Part shown: positions 47,683-59,125 of the stretch, one piece after another
Layout of the letters: each line of letters opens with the position of its first letter
How positions within the stretch are numbered: position 1 is the first letter of the stretch
Origin: Congeria kusceri
Lineage: Eukaryota > Mollusca > Bivalvia > Myida > Dreissenidae
Length of the DNA: 64,000 bases
Direction of reading: 5' to 3'
NCBI GenBank assembly: GCA_027627225.1
Contig: CM051028.1
Coordinates: 20,049,701-20,113,700 of the forward strand
Made by a program: the position numbers and the translations under genes
The notes under the pieces: generated by a model
What the model was told of the DNA's origin: nothing
Database searches by the model: none
The model's input: the letters and a program-made list of their open reading frames with translations, nothing else

Positions 47683-48647
47683 GTGAATCATACTTTGAAC
47701 CAAGTTGTTCTGTTGAACGTATTGCGTCTGTACAGAAAACTAGCGATATTGTTTCTCTTCCTGATCACCTTACTGATTTATACAAACGAAGTTCTACACA
47801 CCTTTCTGATTCAGAGAAACACGATCTTTATAACCTCCTGTGTAAATATAACACTACTTTCTCTAAAGACTCTGGTGACGTTGGTCATATCAATCTTGTC
47901 CAGCACAGTATCAATACTCGAGACGCAGCCCCCATTCGTCAGCCACCCAGACGTATGCCACTGGGCAAACGTGAAATTGAAAAGGAAGAAATTAACAAAA
48001 ATGCTGGATCGTGGTATTATTGAGCCTTCTAGCAGTGCATGGGCCAGCCCTGTTGTGTTGGTTACCAAGAAAGACGGTACCCCCAGGTTCTGTATTGATT
48101 ATCGTAGGCTAAATGACGTCACTGTTAAAGATGCCTACCCACTCCCTAGAGTTGATGATTGTATAGATGCCTTGTCTGGTTCAAAATACTTCAGTTCTCT
48201 CGACTTGAACAGTGGATATTGGCAGGTCGCCATGAAGCATGAGGACAAAGAGAAGACAGCATTTGCTACAACGATGGGTCTATATCAGTTCACGGTTCTG
48301 AGTTTTGGTTGGCGAACGCTCCAAGTACTTTCGAGCGAGTGATGGAGAATGTATTAAGAGGCTTGCAATGGGTTGAATATCTTTTGTACATGGATGACAT
48401 AATTATACCAAGTGGGACAGTCAGTGAGGGATTGTCCAGGCTTGAGCACATACTACAGCGGCTACAGCAAGCAAACCTTAAGTTAAAACCCTCAAAGTGT
48501 GTCTTCTTTCAGAAACAGGTCAAGTTCCTTGGTCATCTTGTCGCAGAAGACGGTGTTGCAACTGATCCCGACAAAATTGCTGCCACACAATTCAAAAGAT
48601 GTCAGATCCTTTCTTGGACTTTGCTCCTATTACCGACGGTTTGTTGA
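47683..48647 (+). pseudogene. pol: reverse transcriptase, frameshifted
   Basis: The first frame carries GIIEPSSSAWASPVVLVTKK, FCIDYRRLND and motif A (FSSLDLNSGYWQV), ending at 48342. The second begins near 48309 with NAPSTFERVM and reaches the catalytic YMDD at 48387-48398, then the thumb (LKLKPSKCVFFQ...FLGH). A further shift near 48590 leads into the connection and RNase H. All polymerase motifs are present but spread over frames. Confidence 0.85.
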
Positions 48648-48883
48648 CGGCTTTGCCAAAATTGCACGACCGCTGCATCAAGTCACTGAGAAAAACTGCA
48701 AATTTGAATGGACTGACGAATGTTCAAGATCTTTTGATACTCTAAAATCTGCTTTAACTTCTGCTCCAATCCTTGGTTATCCCATCCCGAATTCCAAATT
48801 CATATTGGATACTGATGCATCTGATAAGGCCACAGGAGCTGTATTGTCCCAAATTCAAAATGGTCAAGAAATTATAATTGTAA
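48600..48883 (+). pseudogene. pol: connection and RNase H, 5' part, cut by the LINE
   Basis: Contains the RT connection (SFLGLCSYYRRFVDGFAKIARPL) and the first RNase H catalytic segment (FILDTDASDKATGAVLSQ). The frame stops being RNase H at about 48884, where the LINE begins. The protein resumes at about 55891 in a matching place. Confidence 0.85.
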
Positions 48884-49389
48884 AAACTTGATTGGTGAAA
48901 GAGATGTGTCACAAAATTTGAGCTCTGATGTTTATTACAAAATACTCATGTAATAGTGATTCAACAGTGTGACTTTTTACTTGCAAAAGTGTGGAATACA
49001 ATGAACTTTGACATAGTGCAGTGGGTTTGAAAATATGGAAGTATAAAAAGATAATATTTGATAAAATATATTTCCTCTTTGTGTGAAAAGTGGCTAAAAA
49101 TAGAATTTACTAAATATACTCTCACACTGTAAATCAATTATCATATTTGCCTGGATTACAATGTTGTGATTGACTGACTGATTGCTTGGAGAAGAAATGC
49201 CTAATTGAGGATTAAAATCTAGTGTGTTCATAACATTGTGCAGGTGCATGTGCATGTGCATAACAGTAAATACCAAATACCAAATGCCCTGTCAGTAGGC
49301 CAAGAAATAAACTTGGTTGTCTAAGAGGATAGAGGATAGACTTTGTGGAATATAAATATAGATTGAGAATAACTGTGCAATAAATAAAC

Positions 49390-50370
49390 ATGAGTGCAAA
49401 GGATACGTCCAAACCGTCCAAATACCAACCGGCAGGGAAGATGCAAGCAAAAGGAGGTGACAGACCAAAGCGGGGTAATTCCGAAGTCAGCAACGACAGC
49501 CTGAATGATGTAAGTGCAATAAGGGCTCAACTAGATACTCTGGAACAATCAATAACTGATCTAAGTGATGACATAAAACATATGTTGAAAAAAGATGAGG
49601 TAGAAAATATCATAACAAACACAGTTTCTAAAATTATGGCAGAAATTGAAAAACGTAATGAAGATTTTCTAAATAAAATGAAAATAAGTTTGCAAGCAGA
49701 AATGGAAACAAAATTGGACAAACTAGTAGCATTCAGTGTCTCAGAAAAATCCAAAGAGTTTACAGATAGAATTAAATGTGTAGAATTTGAAAACGAGACA
49801 ATACTAGACAAATTTAACTTAATTAAACAAGACCAAAAAAAGTCCTTAGAAATTATGGAAGAAAAGTTAAAATCCACCATAAAAATGAATGAAGAAACCA
49901 GCAAACGCTCAAACCACAATGAGCAATACTCAAGAAAGAACAATATTAAAGTGATGAATGTGAAGGAAGATCAAAGTGAAACTGTAGCAGAACTGTCAGA
50001 CAAAATCATCAAACTATTCAAAGAACAGGACATAAACATCACACCAGAACAGATCGTAGCAATACATAGAATCCCCACCAAAAAAGGACAAATACGACCA
50101 GTCCTGATTAAACTGCGTAACAATAACGACAAAACCATAGTTATGAGGAAACGAAAAGAGATGAGAAACTCTGGCCACCGACTGGTAGATGATGTCACGG
50201 CAATGAACACCGCACTGATGAACCGACTGCATTTCCACCATGGCATTGACTCTACCTGGTTCTTCAATGGATCAGTGTTTGCCTTAACAAAACAACAAGA
50301 ACGTATTAAGTTCGATCTCTATGATATCATTGACCTCGTTATTGAAGAATTTCGTGCCCATCGCAAGTAA
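49390..50370 (+). CDS. LINE ORF1 protein (RNA-binding, coiled-coil)
   Basis: An intact 326-residue ORF. Residues about 45-165 are rich in Glu/Lys/Leu with heptad-like spacing (coiled coil for trimer formation). Residues about 180-325 resemble the RRM and C-terminal domains of L1-type ORF1 proteins: EQYSRKNNIKVMNV, then EQIVAIHRIP, RPVLIKLRN and RKEMRNSGHRLVDDV. The role in the family is to bind LINE RNA and form the ribonucleoprotein. No break was seen, unlike ORF2. The N-terminal 35 residues are basic and Pro/Lys-rich. Confidence 0.8.
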   Translation: MSAKDTSKPSKYQPAGKMQAKGGDRPKRGNSEVSNDSLNDVSAIRAQLDTLEQSITDLSDDIKHMLKKDEVENIITNTVSKIMAEIEKRNEDFLNKMKISLQAEMETKLDKLVAFSVSEKSKEFTDRIKCVEFENETILDKFNLIKQDQKKSLEIMEEKLKSTIKMNEETSKRSNHNEQYSRKNNIKVMNVKEDQSETVAELSDKIIKLFKEQDINITPEQIVAIHRIPTKKGQIRPVLIKLRNNNDKTIVMRKRKEMRNSGHRLVDDVTAMNTALMNRLHFHHGIDSTWFFNGSVFALTKQQERIKFDLYDIIDLVIEEFRAHRK

Positions 50371-51638
50371 CATTAACTTACAGTGTATGTGAACTGTATA
50401 AATCACTATGTGAAGAAGAATTCAAAACCAGAAGGGGAAGAAATAAGAAGACAGACGGTGAGCATCCTAGTCTTTTTTGTTCACTAAAACTTAGTCTGTA
50501 ATAATCAAATTAGAAAATTTTCATATCTTTGAAATTCATAAAACAAAACTTGTTATGCATAATTTGTTTAAAACAAATATGTTTAAATTAAATTATACAT
50601 CTTAGAATATATAATAAATAGGAAGTTCTATTTAATGTATGTACACTTGTCTATGTGTAAGTGCTTAGTATAAAGAATGCTGCATAACTTTTATTACCGT
50701 GTATTTTACAACAACAAATGCTCCTCTTGGATAGAAGACGTAAATATTTATTACTAAACAAATATGTCATATACACATGTGGATTTATTTACGGTATGAA
50801 ATGAACATGTCTTTTATGACATAACTGCAACAACAACAATAAAGCTACTTGCAACGTCTCTATTGTAATATCTCTTATCTTAACATATTACAAATTACCT
50901 ACATATATTACCTACATATTTAAGGTTGTAACTTTTATGTAATAGTCTATTTATTGTTAGTATGTATGTTGGCAATAGAATAAACCCCTTTCATGACATA
51001 AATGCAACAATAAATAGTCTATTTATTATTAGTAATATCTTTTATCTTAACATATTACAAATTACCTGCATATATTACCTACATATTTAAGGTTGTAACT
51101 TTTATGTAATAGTATGTTTAGCCAGTGTTATTTATAGACACAGTAACATTGTAGCATTGTTTTTGTTCCACAACTTTCATATAAATAGCCTATTGATTTA
51201 TATAACGCTATGATTAAATAGCAAAAAGTATACAACATAAATTGTGCATACCATGTGTCGTACTAGAATGTTTGTTGAAACTATATTATATCTAACAAGA
51301 TAACTGTCTGTCCATCATGTCACTACAAGGATGTCTGTCTATTTTATCAATAACTAATGATGTACCTGTTGCTGTTCTGTTTGTCTAATTGTTTTCTTTT
51401 TCATTTGAGTATTTTGTAATAAGCGTATGTGCTTATAAATTAAGGTTGATCCTTTTTGTAGTTGTTTCAATGTTTATTTGTTCTGTTGTTTGTTTGGACA
51501 AAGATAAAATGTATTGCTTGTTATTTAATATACATGTGTATAGCAGGGTAATACAACCAAATAGCTGTGACAAGTACGGACTTGACTTTTTGCATGTAAA
51601 TGAAATACCAAATGAAAAGATAATCATTTACATAGACC
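50371..51638 (+). repeat. LINE inter-ORF region with about 165-bp tandem duplication
   Basis: The phrase CTTAACATATTACAAATTACCT...CCTACATATTTAAGGTTGTAACTTTTATGTAATAG occurs near 50880 and 51045. The gap between ORF1 and ORF2 (1.27 kb) is long for an L1-like element. The 85-codon ORF at 51389 ends just before ORF2 and has no recognised motif. Confidence 0.6.
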
Positions 51639-54600
51639 ATGGATAATGTAAAATTGTTTCCTACAATTGCCGTGGCCTTAATGATATCGCCAAAAGGGAT
51701 GATGTCTTTAATTATTTAAAAACAATAAATGCGGATATTTATTGTTTACAAGACTGTCATTTTACTTCTTTAATGGAAAAACAGATCTACTCACAATGGA
51801 ACGGTGAATGCTATTTTAGTTTTGGCACTTCAAACTCAAGAGGTGTATGTATTTTATTTAAAACTAGACTACCCACTAAGGTGCATTCCATAGAAAGAGA
51901 TATTACTGGAAATTATTTGATTTTAGATTTAACAATTGATACACATCGATTTACATTGTGTTCACTATATGGGCCAAACAAAGATACTCCTGTGTTTTTT
52001 AGTCACGTTTTCAATGTAATTGATACAATAGGAAATGACTCTTATATGATATGTGGAGATTTTAATCTTGTACTAAATGTTGACATTGATTATGTCAATT
52101 ACAAAACACTAAATAATAATAAAAAATCTAGGGAATTGTTATCTTCCGTAATCAATGATAGAAGTCTAATTGACACTTTTAGGTTTATTAATGGCGATGT
52201 GAAACATTTCACATGGCGAAAGCCCAACACTGTCCAGCAAGCCAGATTGGACTTTTTCTTAGTCACTAGTAGCTATATTCAGCATATTAGAAATTCTAAT
52301 ATACATGCAAGCTACAGATCTGATCATTCTCCTATAACTTTGGAATTGAATTTTGGCAAGATAGAACATGGAAAATGATTATGGAAATTTAACAACTCTT
52401 TACTCCATGATATAGAGTACCTAAATTGTATAAAACTTAAGATTGAAGAGATTAAGATGCAGTATGCTCTACCTGTCTACAATATTGATACTTTAAATTC
52501 ATTAGAAAATGATCTTATACAATTTGCTATAAATGACCAACTTTTTTTAGAAACTCTGTTAATGGAAATCAGAGGTAAAACCATATCATACTCAAGCTAC
52601 AAATCCAAAATGAATAAAGAAAGAGAGGGTGATATCTTAAAAGCGGTTGAATTTATAGAAAAAAACCTTACAAACGAGAATATGGAAGAACTGAATTTAT
52701 TGCAACAAGAACTTGAAAATATTCGAAATTTAAAAATGAAAGGCTCTTTTATAAGAGCTAGGGCAAAATGGATTGATGATGGTGAAAAACCTTCCAAATA
52801 CTTCTGTAATTTGGAAACACAACATACTACTAGTAAAACTATTCCATTTATCGAAAATGACGAAGGCAAAAAAATATTTAATCAAAATGATATTCTAAAA
52901 GAAGCGGCACAATTTTATAAAATATTATACACAAAATCTGTACATAATGAGAATTATAATATACATGAGGACCTTAATGATATACAAACTGGAAAATTAA
53001 GTAATGAACAATCACAAGTACTGGAAGGCCCCATCAAACTGGATGAAATCGCATTCACATTAAAAATTATGAAAAATGACAAAAGTCCTGGATCGGATGG
53101 TTTCACCGCAGAATTTTTTAAAGTCTTCTGGAAAGATTTGGGCCATTTCGTTACTAGAAGTCTTAATTATGCTTTTGCCTCTGGCTATATGTCAATTACT
53201 CAAAAACAAGGAATACTTACTTGTATACCTAAAGAAAATAAACCCAGACAATTGTTAAAAAATTTACGTCCCTTAACACTTTTAAATGTTATTTATAAAC
53301 TTGCATCTGGCTCAATTGCAAACAGACTTAAAACTGTCCTTGATACTCTGATTTCTAAAGACCAGACAGGATTTATTAAGGGCAGGTACATTGGAGAGAA
53401 TACTAGACTATTGTATGACATAATGAAATATACAGAGGATAACGATATCCCTGGACTATTGATGACGATTGACTTTGAAAAGGCATTCGATACCCTTGAG
53501 TTTGATTTCATAGAAAAAACTCTAGAATATTTTAATTTTGGAGTAACATTCAAAAAATGGATATCCCTTTTCTTGTATAACACCATGATTTTAATTCAAA
53601 TCAATGGATTCTTATCAGATTTTATTACTATAGAAAGAGGTTGTCGACAAGGAGACCCGATAAGTTCGTACATCTTTATTCTTTGCGCTGAAATACTGGC
53701 AATTACAATTCGGAACTCGAAAACAATTAAGGGAATAGAAATTGATAATATAGAATATAAAATCTCTCAGTTTGCCGATGATACTTCTCTCTTTTTAGAT
53801 GGCTCGGAAAATTCCTTAAATGCAACTCTTGATCTGTTACAAGACTTTGCTTCATGTTCTGGATTAAGAATAAATTATGACAAAACAAACCTAATATGGA
53901 TTGGCTGTAAAAAGTACAGTACACAGTCAATAAAAACTAAGTAAAAACTAGTCTGGGGGACGACAACTTTCAGAGTTCTAGGAATTATATTTCATGTTGA
54001 CTTGAATACAATGATAGACATGAATTTCTCCAGTAAAATAGAAAAACTACAAAATGTCATAAATTTTTGGAGTAGAAGACACTTAACACGCCTGGGAAAG
54101 ATAACTGTTATCAAATCATTATTACTCCCCTTGTTGACGCACCTATTTATTACCCTCCCTAATCCAGGAGAAATAATACTAAAACAGATAAATAACATCT
54201 GTCATAATTATGTCTGGAATGGGCCTGCTAAAATTAAACATAATGTTGCTATTAAATCTTATGATGATGGAGGTATTTCTATGATAGATGTCTATGCCTT
54301 TGAAAAAACAATGAAAATGACATGGTTAAGGAAAATTGTATTGTGTACTGGAAAATGTTTCCTACTGGTTTATTCATTGTTTGATGTTAAAAAATTGACG
54401 AATGTGGGAAAAGATTATGCTGAAAAAATAGTAAAAACATTAAAAAATTGTTTTTGGAAAGATGTACTTACATGTTATATTGCATATATCAATAAACAAG
54501 TTGTTAGTAGGCATGAAGATATATTAAATATGCCTTTATTTTATAACCACAACTTTAAAATATGTCTGAATAGTATTTATAATAAACATATGTATGACAG

Positions 54601-55429
54601 ACGAGTTAGGTATGTTAGAGATATAGTAAGCTCATCTGGACTATTTGTGAGTAAGGATTTGTTAGAATCTTACATTGGTATACAAATTAATTTTCTATTT
54701 TATGAAGGCTTAATTAGAACAGTGAAGAACTTTATAAAAATGTCAGGCTTTGATGTTATAAAAAAGCCAGATATAGAATGTGCATTTACATCCTTTTATT
54801 TAAATAATATAGTCTTGATGCAAAACCAAAACAAAATTGTATATAAAACGTTTACCTCCAACACAGATATACCAACTTGCCAATCGAAATGGAATATATC
54901 TTTCGATAACATTGAATGGAAAAAAGTACATAGACTTGTTTTTAACTTTTCCAGAGATACATACACCCAGTGGTTTCAGACAAGAATTGTGCACAGAATC
55001 CTAGGAACTAAATCTTTACTGTATAAAATGAATATTGCACAGGATAATTTATGTACTTTTTGCAAAGAACATGAAGAAACTATTATACATTTATTCTGGG
55101 ACTGCTACTTTACACAAATTGTTGTCAATTATGTTATTCAATTTTTAAGGTCACATAATATGTACAAATATTCTGAAATTTGTTGTCAAACTATGATACT
55201 TGGCAGTACAAATGAAACCATGAGTGAAATAAATATTTTTATCTTAGAATTGAAAAAATATATATTTATGTGTAAGAAAAAAAGGGTCCCACCCACTATA
55301 CTAGGACTAAGTAAAAGTTTACGATTATCATGGGACATTCAAAACAATGGCAAATGTCAAGAAAAAGAAAAGCAAAAATGGGCAATTGTACAGCTACTTG
55401 CCAATCCAATCCACGATGAAGTAGTGTAG
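51639..55429 (+). pseudogene. LINE ORF2: endonuclease, reverse transcriptase, zinc knuckle; broken
   Basis: The likely start ATG (51639) is one base out of frame with the endonuclease (KIVSYNCRGLNDIAKRDDVF from 51650), so a base has probably been lost in the A run there. The endonuclease continues (CGDFNLV, SDHSPI) to a TGA at 52376-52378, just before WKFNNSLL in the same frame. The RT holds KSPGSDGFTAEFFK, LRPLTLLNVIYK, motif A DFEKAFD, GCRQGDPISSYIF and FADD (near 53774-53785). A TAA at 53942-53944 interrupts, and the same frame continues to 55429 with a C-terminal CTFCKEHEETIIHLFWDC knuckle. Three point changes thus disable an otherwise full-length ORF of about 1260 codons. Confidence 0.88.
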
Positions 55430-55871
55430 TGTATTCAATATCATAATTATACTAGTTTTTTATTGTTCTAATACTTACCCGATACCATTTTGCTGTATGT
55501 CTCGCAATGATTTCAAGATTATATTGTCAGAAGTCCAAACACGATTCTCTGTGGGGTTTTTTTTTTTTTTTTTTTTTTTATATATTTCCTTTCTTCTTTC
55601 TTTCATATTTGTGTTTGTATATATGCCGAAAGTGAGTGTTTTTTGCTATTTTGTTGTACATGCATTCATATAAACATATTTATTTTGCCTCTTCTATAAC
55701 ATTATCAGTAATCTATAAAGATGTTAAAGACAACTCAACAAATATTATTATACACTAACTTTTATTGTATTTAAACTGTCTGTCTACTAACATCAAACAT
55801 TGTAAGGTATGGAGCAGGATGACCTCGACCTGCACATACCTATGGACGAGGTAAATAAAGAATCGGATCAC
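55430..55871 (+). other. LINE 3' UTR
   Basis: Contains a 21-base T run at about 55558-55579 and ends with GGACGAGGTAAATAAAGAATCGG and the poly-A tail. The T run is inside the element and is not a second poly-A on the other strand. Confidence 0.7.
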
Positions 55872-55890
55872 AAAAAAAAAAAAAAAAAAA

Positions 55891-56506
55891 AATTGTAATT
55901 GCATACCACAGCAAAAGTTTAAATAAACACGAGCAAAACTACTGTGTAACTCGTAAAGAGCTTCTTTCAGTCTTTCACGCACTTTATGCGTTTCATCACT
56001 ACTTGTATGGACAGCCCGTGTTATTACGCACAGATAATGCTGCTGTATCGTGGATGCGAAATCTTAAGCGTCCTACAGGTCAAGTTGCACTATGGCTCGA
56101 GACTTTAGGAACTTACAACTTGACTGTTACTCATCGTGCGGGTTCAAGTCATGCCAATGCTGATGCGTTATCTCGGTCTCCTTGCTCGAAGTGTGCCACA
56201 CAGGAGAGTAGAAACACCACTGTTGACAGTGATGATGATCATAATAATACTGATGTATGCAGGATGGTCCCTTATGAGTGTGATTCAACATCAGTCATTG
56301 ATCCACCATCAACCCCACCCCTTTGTTCCACTGCACGCGCAGTAGCAAGGTCACAAACAAAATCGGATTCCATTCCTAAGTCCACAATGGCAGCTTCAGA
56401 CTGGACTATTAATAATCAGCAGCTACAATTCCAAGACCAAAACACTCTGGAGAATGTGGGACCGCCTTTTGTCAGATTCAAACGTCCTTTATCGAACATG
56501 GTATGA
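55891..56506 (+). pseudogene. pol: RNase H, 3' part, after the LINE
   Basis: The frame entering from the target site reads HSKSLNKHEQNYCVTRKELL, then YLYGQPVLLRTDNAAVSWM and HRAGSSHANADALSR, the second half of a gypsy RNase H. A Ser/Thr/Asp-rich spacer follows to a stop at 56504. From about 56445 the continuation (LWRMWDRLL...) is in another frame, so another indel lies there. Confidence 0.85.
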
Positions 56507-57652
56507 AGGCGAAGAACCCCGAAGGCAAATAGTTGTGCCAGAATTGCAGCGAAATGATGTACTGCGGTACTTTCATGATATCCCCAGTGCTGGTCATCTT
56601 GGCGCAGACGCTCAATAAGGTACGTCAAACCTTCTACTGGCCTGATATTAAGGCAGATGTTGAAAAGTATTGTACAACATGTGACGCGTGTGCTTCTCGA
56701 AAACCCTCGAAACCACCCAAAGCACTTCTAGGTGAAGCTAAAGTCTACGGACCAATGGAACGACTTGCTGTAGATATATATGGACCACTTCCTAGAACCG
56801 AGTCCAACAATGCATTTATACTGGTTATTTGTGACTGTTTCACTAGATGGACTGAAGCTATTGCCCTACCCAATCAAGAGTCCATAACAGTGGCTAAGGC
56901 GTTTGTTGACCACCATGTTTCACGATTTGGTGTTCCACTTATGATTCACTCTGATCTTGGCACCAACTTCACTTCAAATCTCTTCTCTGATATGTGTGAT
57001 CTCTTGCAAATTCACCCCACTAAATCCACTGCCGAGCACCCTCAGGCCAATGGAATTGTGGAACGATTCAATCGTACACTTTGGCAGCATGTTGTTCATG
57101 TACTGCAATAAGAATCAATGCAACTGGGACCAGTATTTGCAGCAAGTCATGATGGCGTATCGCTCTTCCATACATGCGAGCACTGGCCAGACTCCAAATA
57201 AGATGACTCTTGGACGAGATGTTGTTCTCCCTTTACAGGCATGCATTGGATTACCTCCCCATTCTAATGAACATTTAGAACAGGACACCTACACTTCCTA
57301 TGTCCAGTCCCTTCACAATAAGCTTGAGGAAATTCATTAAATGGCTCGTAAAGTCCTTCACACTAAGTTACAGTATCACAATCGCCATTATGATATTGGA
57401 GCAAGAAAGCGAGTGTTGTCAGTTGGTGATGGTGTTTGGGTGCACGACTCAACAAAGCGTCCTGGAGTATGCAACAAACTTGCTTCGCAGTGGCAGGGTC
57501 CTTGTCTGGTCACAAAGAGACTTGATGATCTCGTTTATCTTGTAAAAAAGTCACTTAAGGCTCCGGCCAAGGCCATTCACATTGACAGGCTAGTTCGGTA
57601 CCAAGGTTCACAAGTACCCACTTGGTTCCGCAAAGCACTTCCTGCTGAATAG
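56507..57652 (+). pseudogene. pol: integrase, frameshifted
   Basis: The HHCC zinc finger is split: YFHDIPSAGHLGAD is in one frame, and NKVRQTFYW...YCTTCDAC in the next (break near 56611). The core has the first Asp in AVDIYGPL, the second in IHSDLGTNF and the Glu in GIVERFNR with D-35-E spacing, all present. A further shift lies near 57105 (frame NKNQCNWDQYLQQ...), and a TAA at 57338-57340 precedes the C-terminal domain (GVWVHDSTKRPG...WQGPCLVTKRLDDLVYLV). The enzyme would insert the cDNA; this copy cannot produce it whole. Confidence 0.85.
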
Positions 57653-58366
57653 AAGCCAACACATTATTAATTTAAGATGAACGTGTAGACGAAACACAAT
57701 CTTATACACTGTTTATTAAATGTTGTTATCAAATATTGTTCATGTTTAATTTTAATTGTTGTTAATTGCAGTAACTGTTAGGACATTTTAACACATACAC
57801 TTAATATTCAATTTTATAAATAAGCAAATGCACACTGCACTGGTGATTGCTTATAGTGGCACTATATGTCATTTGGAAGCAAAACAGTTTGAGATGAAGT
57901 TTTAATTAAAGTAATTGTTGAAGTTGCGATTTTCAACAAATGTCTATGTATAAGAATTAAGTTTAGTACAACTTAATGACAAGCACATAAGAAATTTATT
58001 TCGTTTATCTCGGTAGCTTGTTCATGTATTGCACATTTGGGTATTGCGTCTAAGAGAGACTCTTTACTTTACAGCAGTTGCATAATAGTTCGACTGTGAG
58101 AACGGTTTATAGATTTTCTGGAGCTCGCTCAACCGAGTAGGCAGCGGCCTGATCAACCGTGATCCTTACTCAACTGTATTTGTCGATGAGAAACCGTTGT
58201 TGCGAACTAGTCCAGTATAAATGCGTTTATCTGGATTGAGGAGTTCGTTTCTGAAAACGATGGATACTGCGAACAGTTTCTCAGTCAATGTCACCATTAA
58301 ACGTTCATGCCATCGTATCTTATGTGTTCTTAAAACATCTCATCAACTGTTTTTGCAGGTCTTGAC
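57653..58366 (+). other. non-coding region between pol and the accessory ORFs
   Basis: No long ORF. The end is CATCAACTGTTTTTGCAG at about 58341-58358, a good 3' splice site placed 8 nt before the ATG of the accessory ORF. That suggests the ORF is expressed from a spliced transcript, as envelope genes in this position often are. Inference only. Confidence 0.45.
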
Positions 58367-59125
58367 ATGGACTGTGAAGCCTGCCATACTTCCTTCCCCA
58401 TCAAGAGGGATTTAAGAAACCATCTTGCCAAGACTGATCATCAGCGACTGAGATATGTATGTGTATGGTGCGTGGGCAAGCACCCCAGAGAATTCAAATC
58501 TGACTGGGACCTGCGTAGGCACATCAGGGCTCAGCACCCAAGCGATCACGACAGAAGTCTCCGAGAATTTCCTCGTCTTCTCTCTTCTGAAAACATGTAC
58601 TTCTTTTGCAACAACCCTCAGTTTCACCTTTTAACAAATTCCTCCCCGAACCCTTCATCAAAGGAGGCTACTGAAGCCAAGAGGCTTGTCACCAAATGGG
58701 CAACCGGAAGAGTCCCAGGTATTTCCAAATGGTTCGTGGGTTGGAATTTGCTCAATTCTTCATCTTCAGCGACATCATCGTCCCACACATCTGATTTGAA
58801 ACTGGATCTGAAATCTGTCTCCATGAACTCTTCAGGCTGCACAGTTGTCTTCTTCACTGAATCTTACTACCTCAAAGCCACAATTCTATTGTCAACGTTG
58901 AATGATGCCCGAGTAGTCAGCCGCTTGGTACGACGAATGAATGCCCTTCCAAAGGACTTCCTCCTTCCTGTTGGACCCTGGAATCCAGGTACTACATCGC
59001 AACTAACTTCTGTTGCAGCACTATTGGGACTGGATCCACATCAAATTCACACGGTGGCAGTTCAGGACATTCCATCCTTCTCAACACACTCTTCTTCAAC
59101 AGAATTCCAAGTTATTACCAGATAG
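58367..59125 (+). CDS. accessory ORF A: two-C2H2-finger protein of the LTR element
   Basis: A 252-residue ORF in the position between pol and the 3' LTR. The N-terminus holds two C2H2-type fingers: C3-x2-C6-x12-H19-x5-H25 and C32-x2-C35-x16-H52-x4-H57. The rest has no recognised domain; it includes a Ser-rich stretch (LLNSSSSATSSSHTS) and segments rich in hydrophobic residues (TVVFFTESYYLKATILLSTL). There is no signal peptide or membrane anchor, so it is not an envelope-like protein. It may bind nucleic acid. ORF B follows in the same frame after a single TAG (59123-59125), a stop that the downstream copy also has at 62947-62949. Confidence 0.65.
   Translation: MDCEACHTSFPIKRDLRNHLAKTDHQRLRYVCVWCVGKHPREFKSDWDLRRHIRAQHPSDHDRSLREFPRLLSSENMYFFCNNPQFHLLTNSSPNPSSKEATEAKRLVTKWATGRVPGISKWFVGWNLLNSSSSATSSSHTSDLKLDLKSVSMNSSGCTVVFFTESYYLKATILLSTLNDARVVSRLVRRMNALPKDFLLPVGPWNPGTTSQLTSVAALLGLDPHQIHTVAVQDIPSFSTHSSSTEFQVITR

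Larger units (their letters stand above)
48876..55898 (+). mobile_element. L1/Tx1-like LINE inserted in the LTR element
   Basis: A non-LTR retrotransposon runs from about 48884 to its poly-A tail (55872-55892), with AATAAA at 55854-55859. It is flanked by AATTGTAA at 48876-48883 and 55891-55898, the likely target duplication; its exact length is blurred by the poly-A. It has a 0.5-kb 5' UTR, ORF1 (coiled coil), a 1.27-kb gap, and ORF2 (endonuclease, RT, zinc knuckle). Full length is about 7.0 kb and the orientation is the same as the host element. It is the youngest layer here, since it interrupts the LTR element. ORF2 has a frameshift and two stops, so it is not active as read. Confidence 0.9.

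Noticed and set aside
55558..55580. T run as the poly-A tail of a reverse-strand insertion
   Set aside because: It is within the 3' UTR of the plus-strand LINE, with no target duplication or reverse ORFs.
58412..58857. Minus-strand ORFs opposite accessory ORF A and the Pro-rich ORF
   Set aside because: Open only because the plus-strand codons are stop-poor in antisense; no start context or motif.
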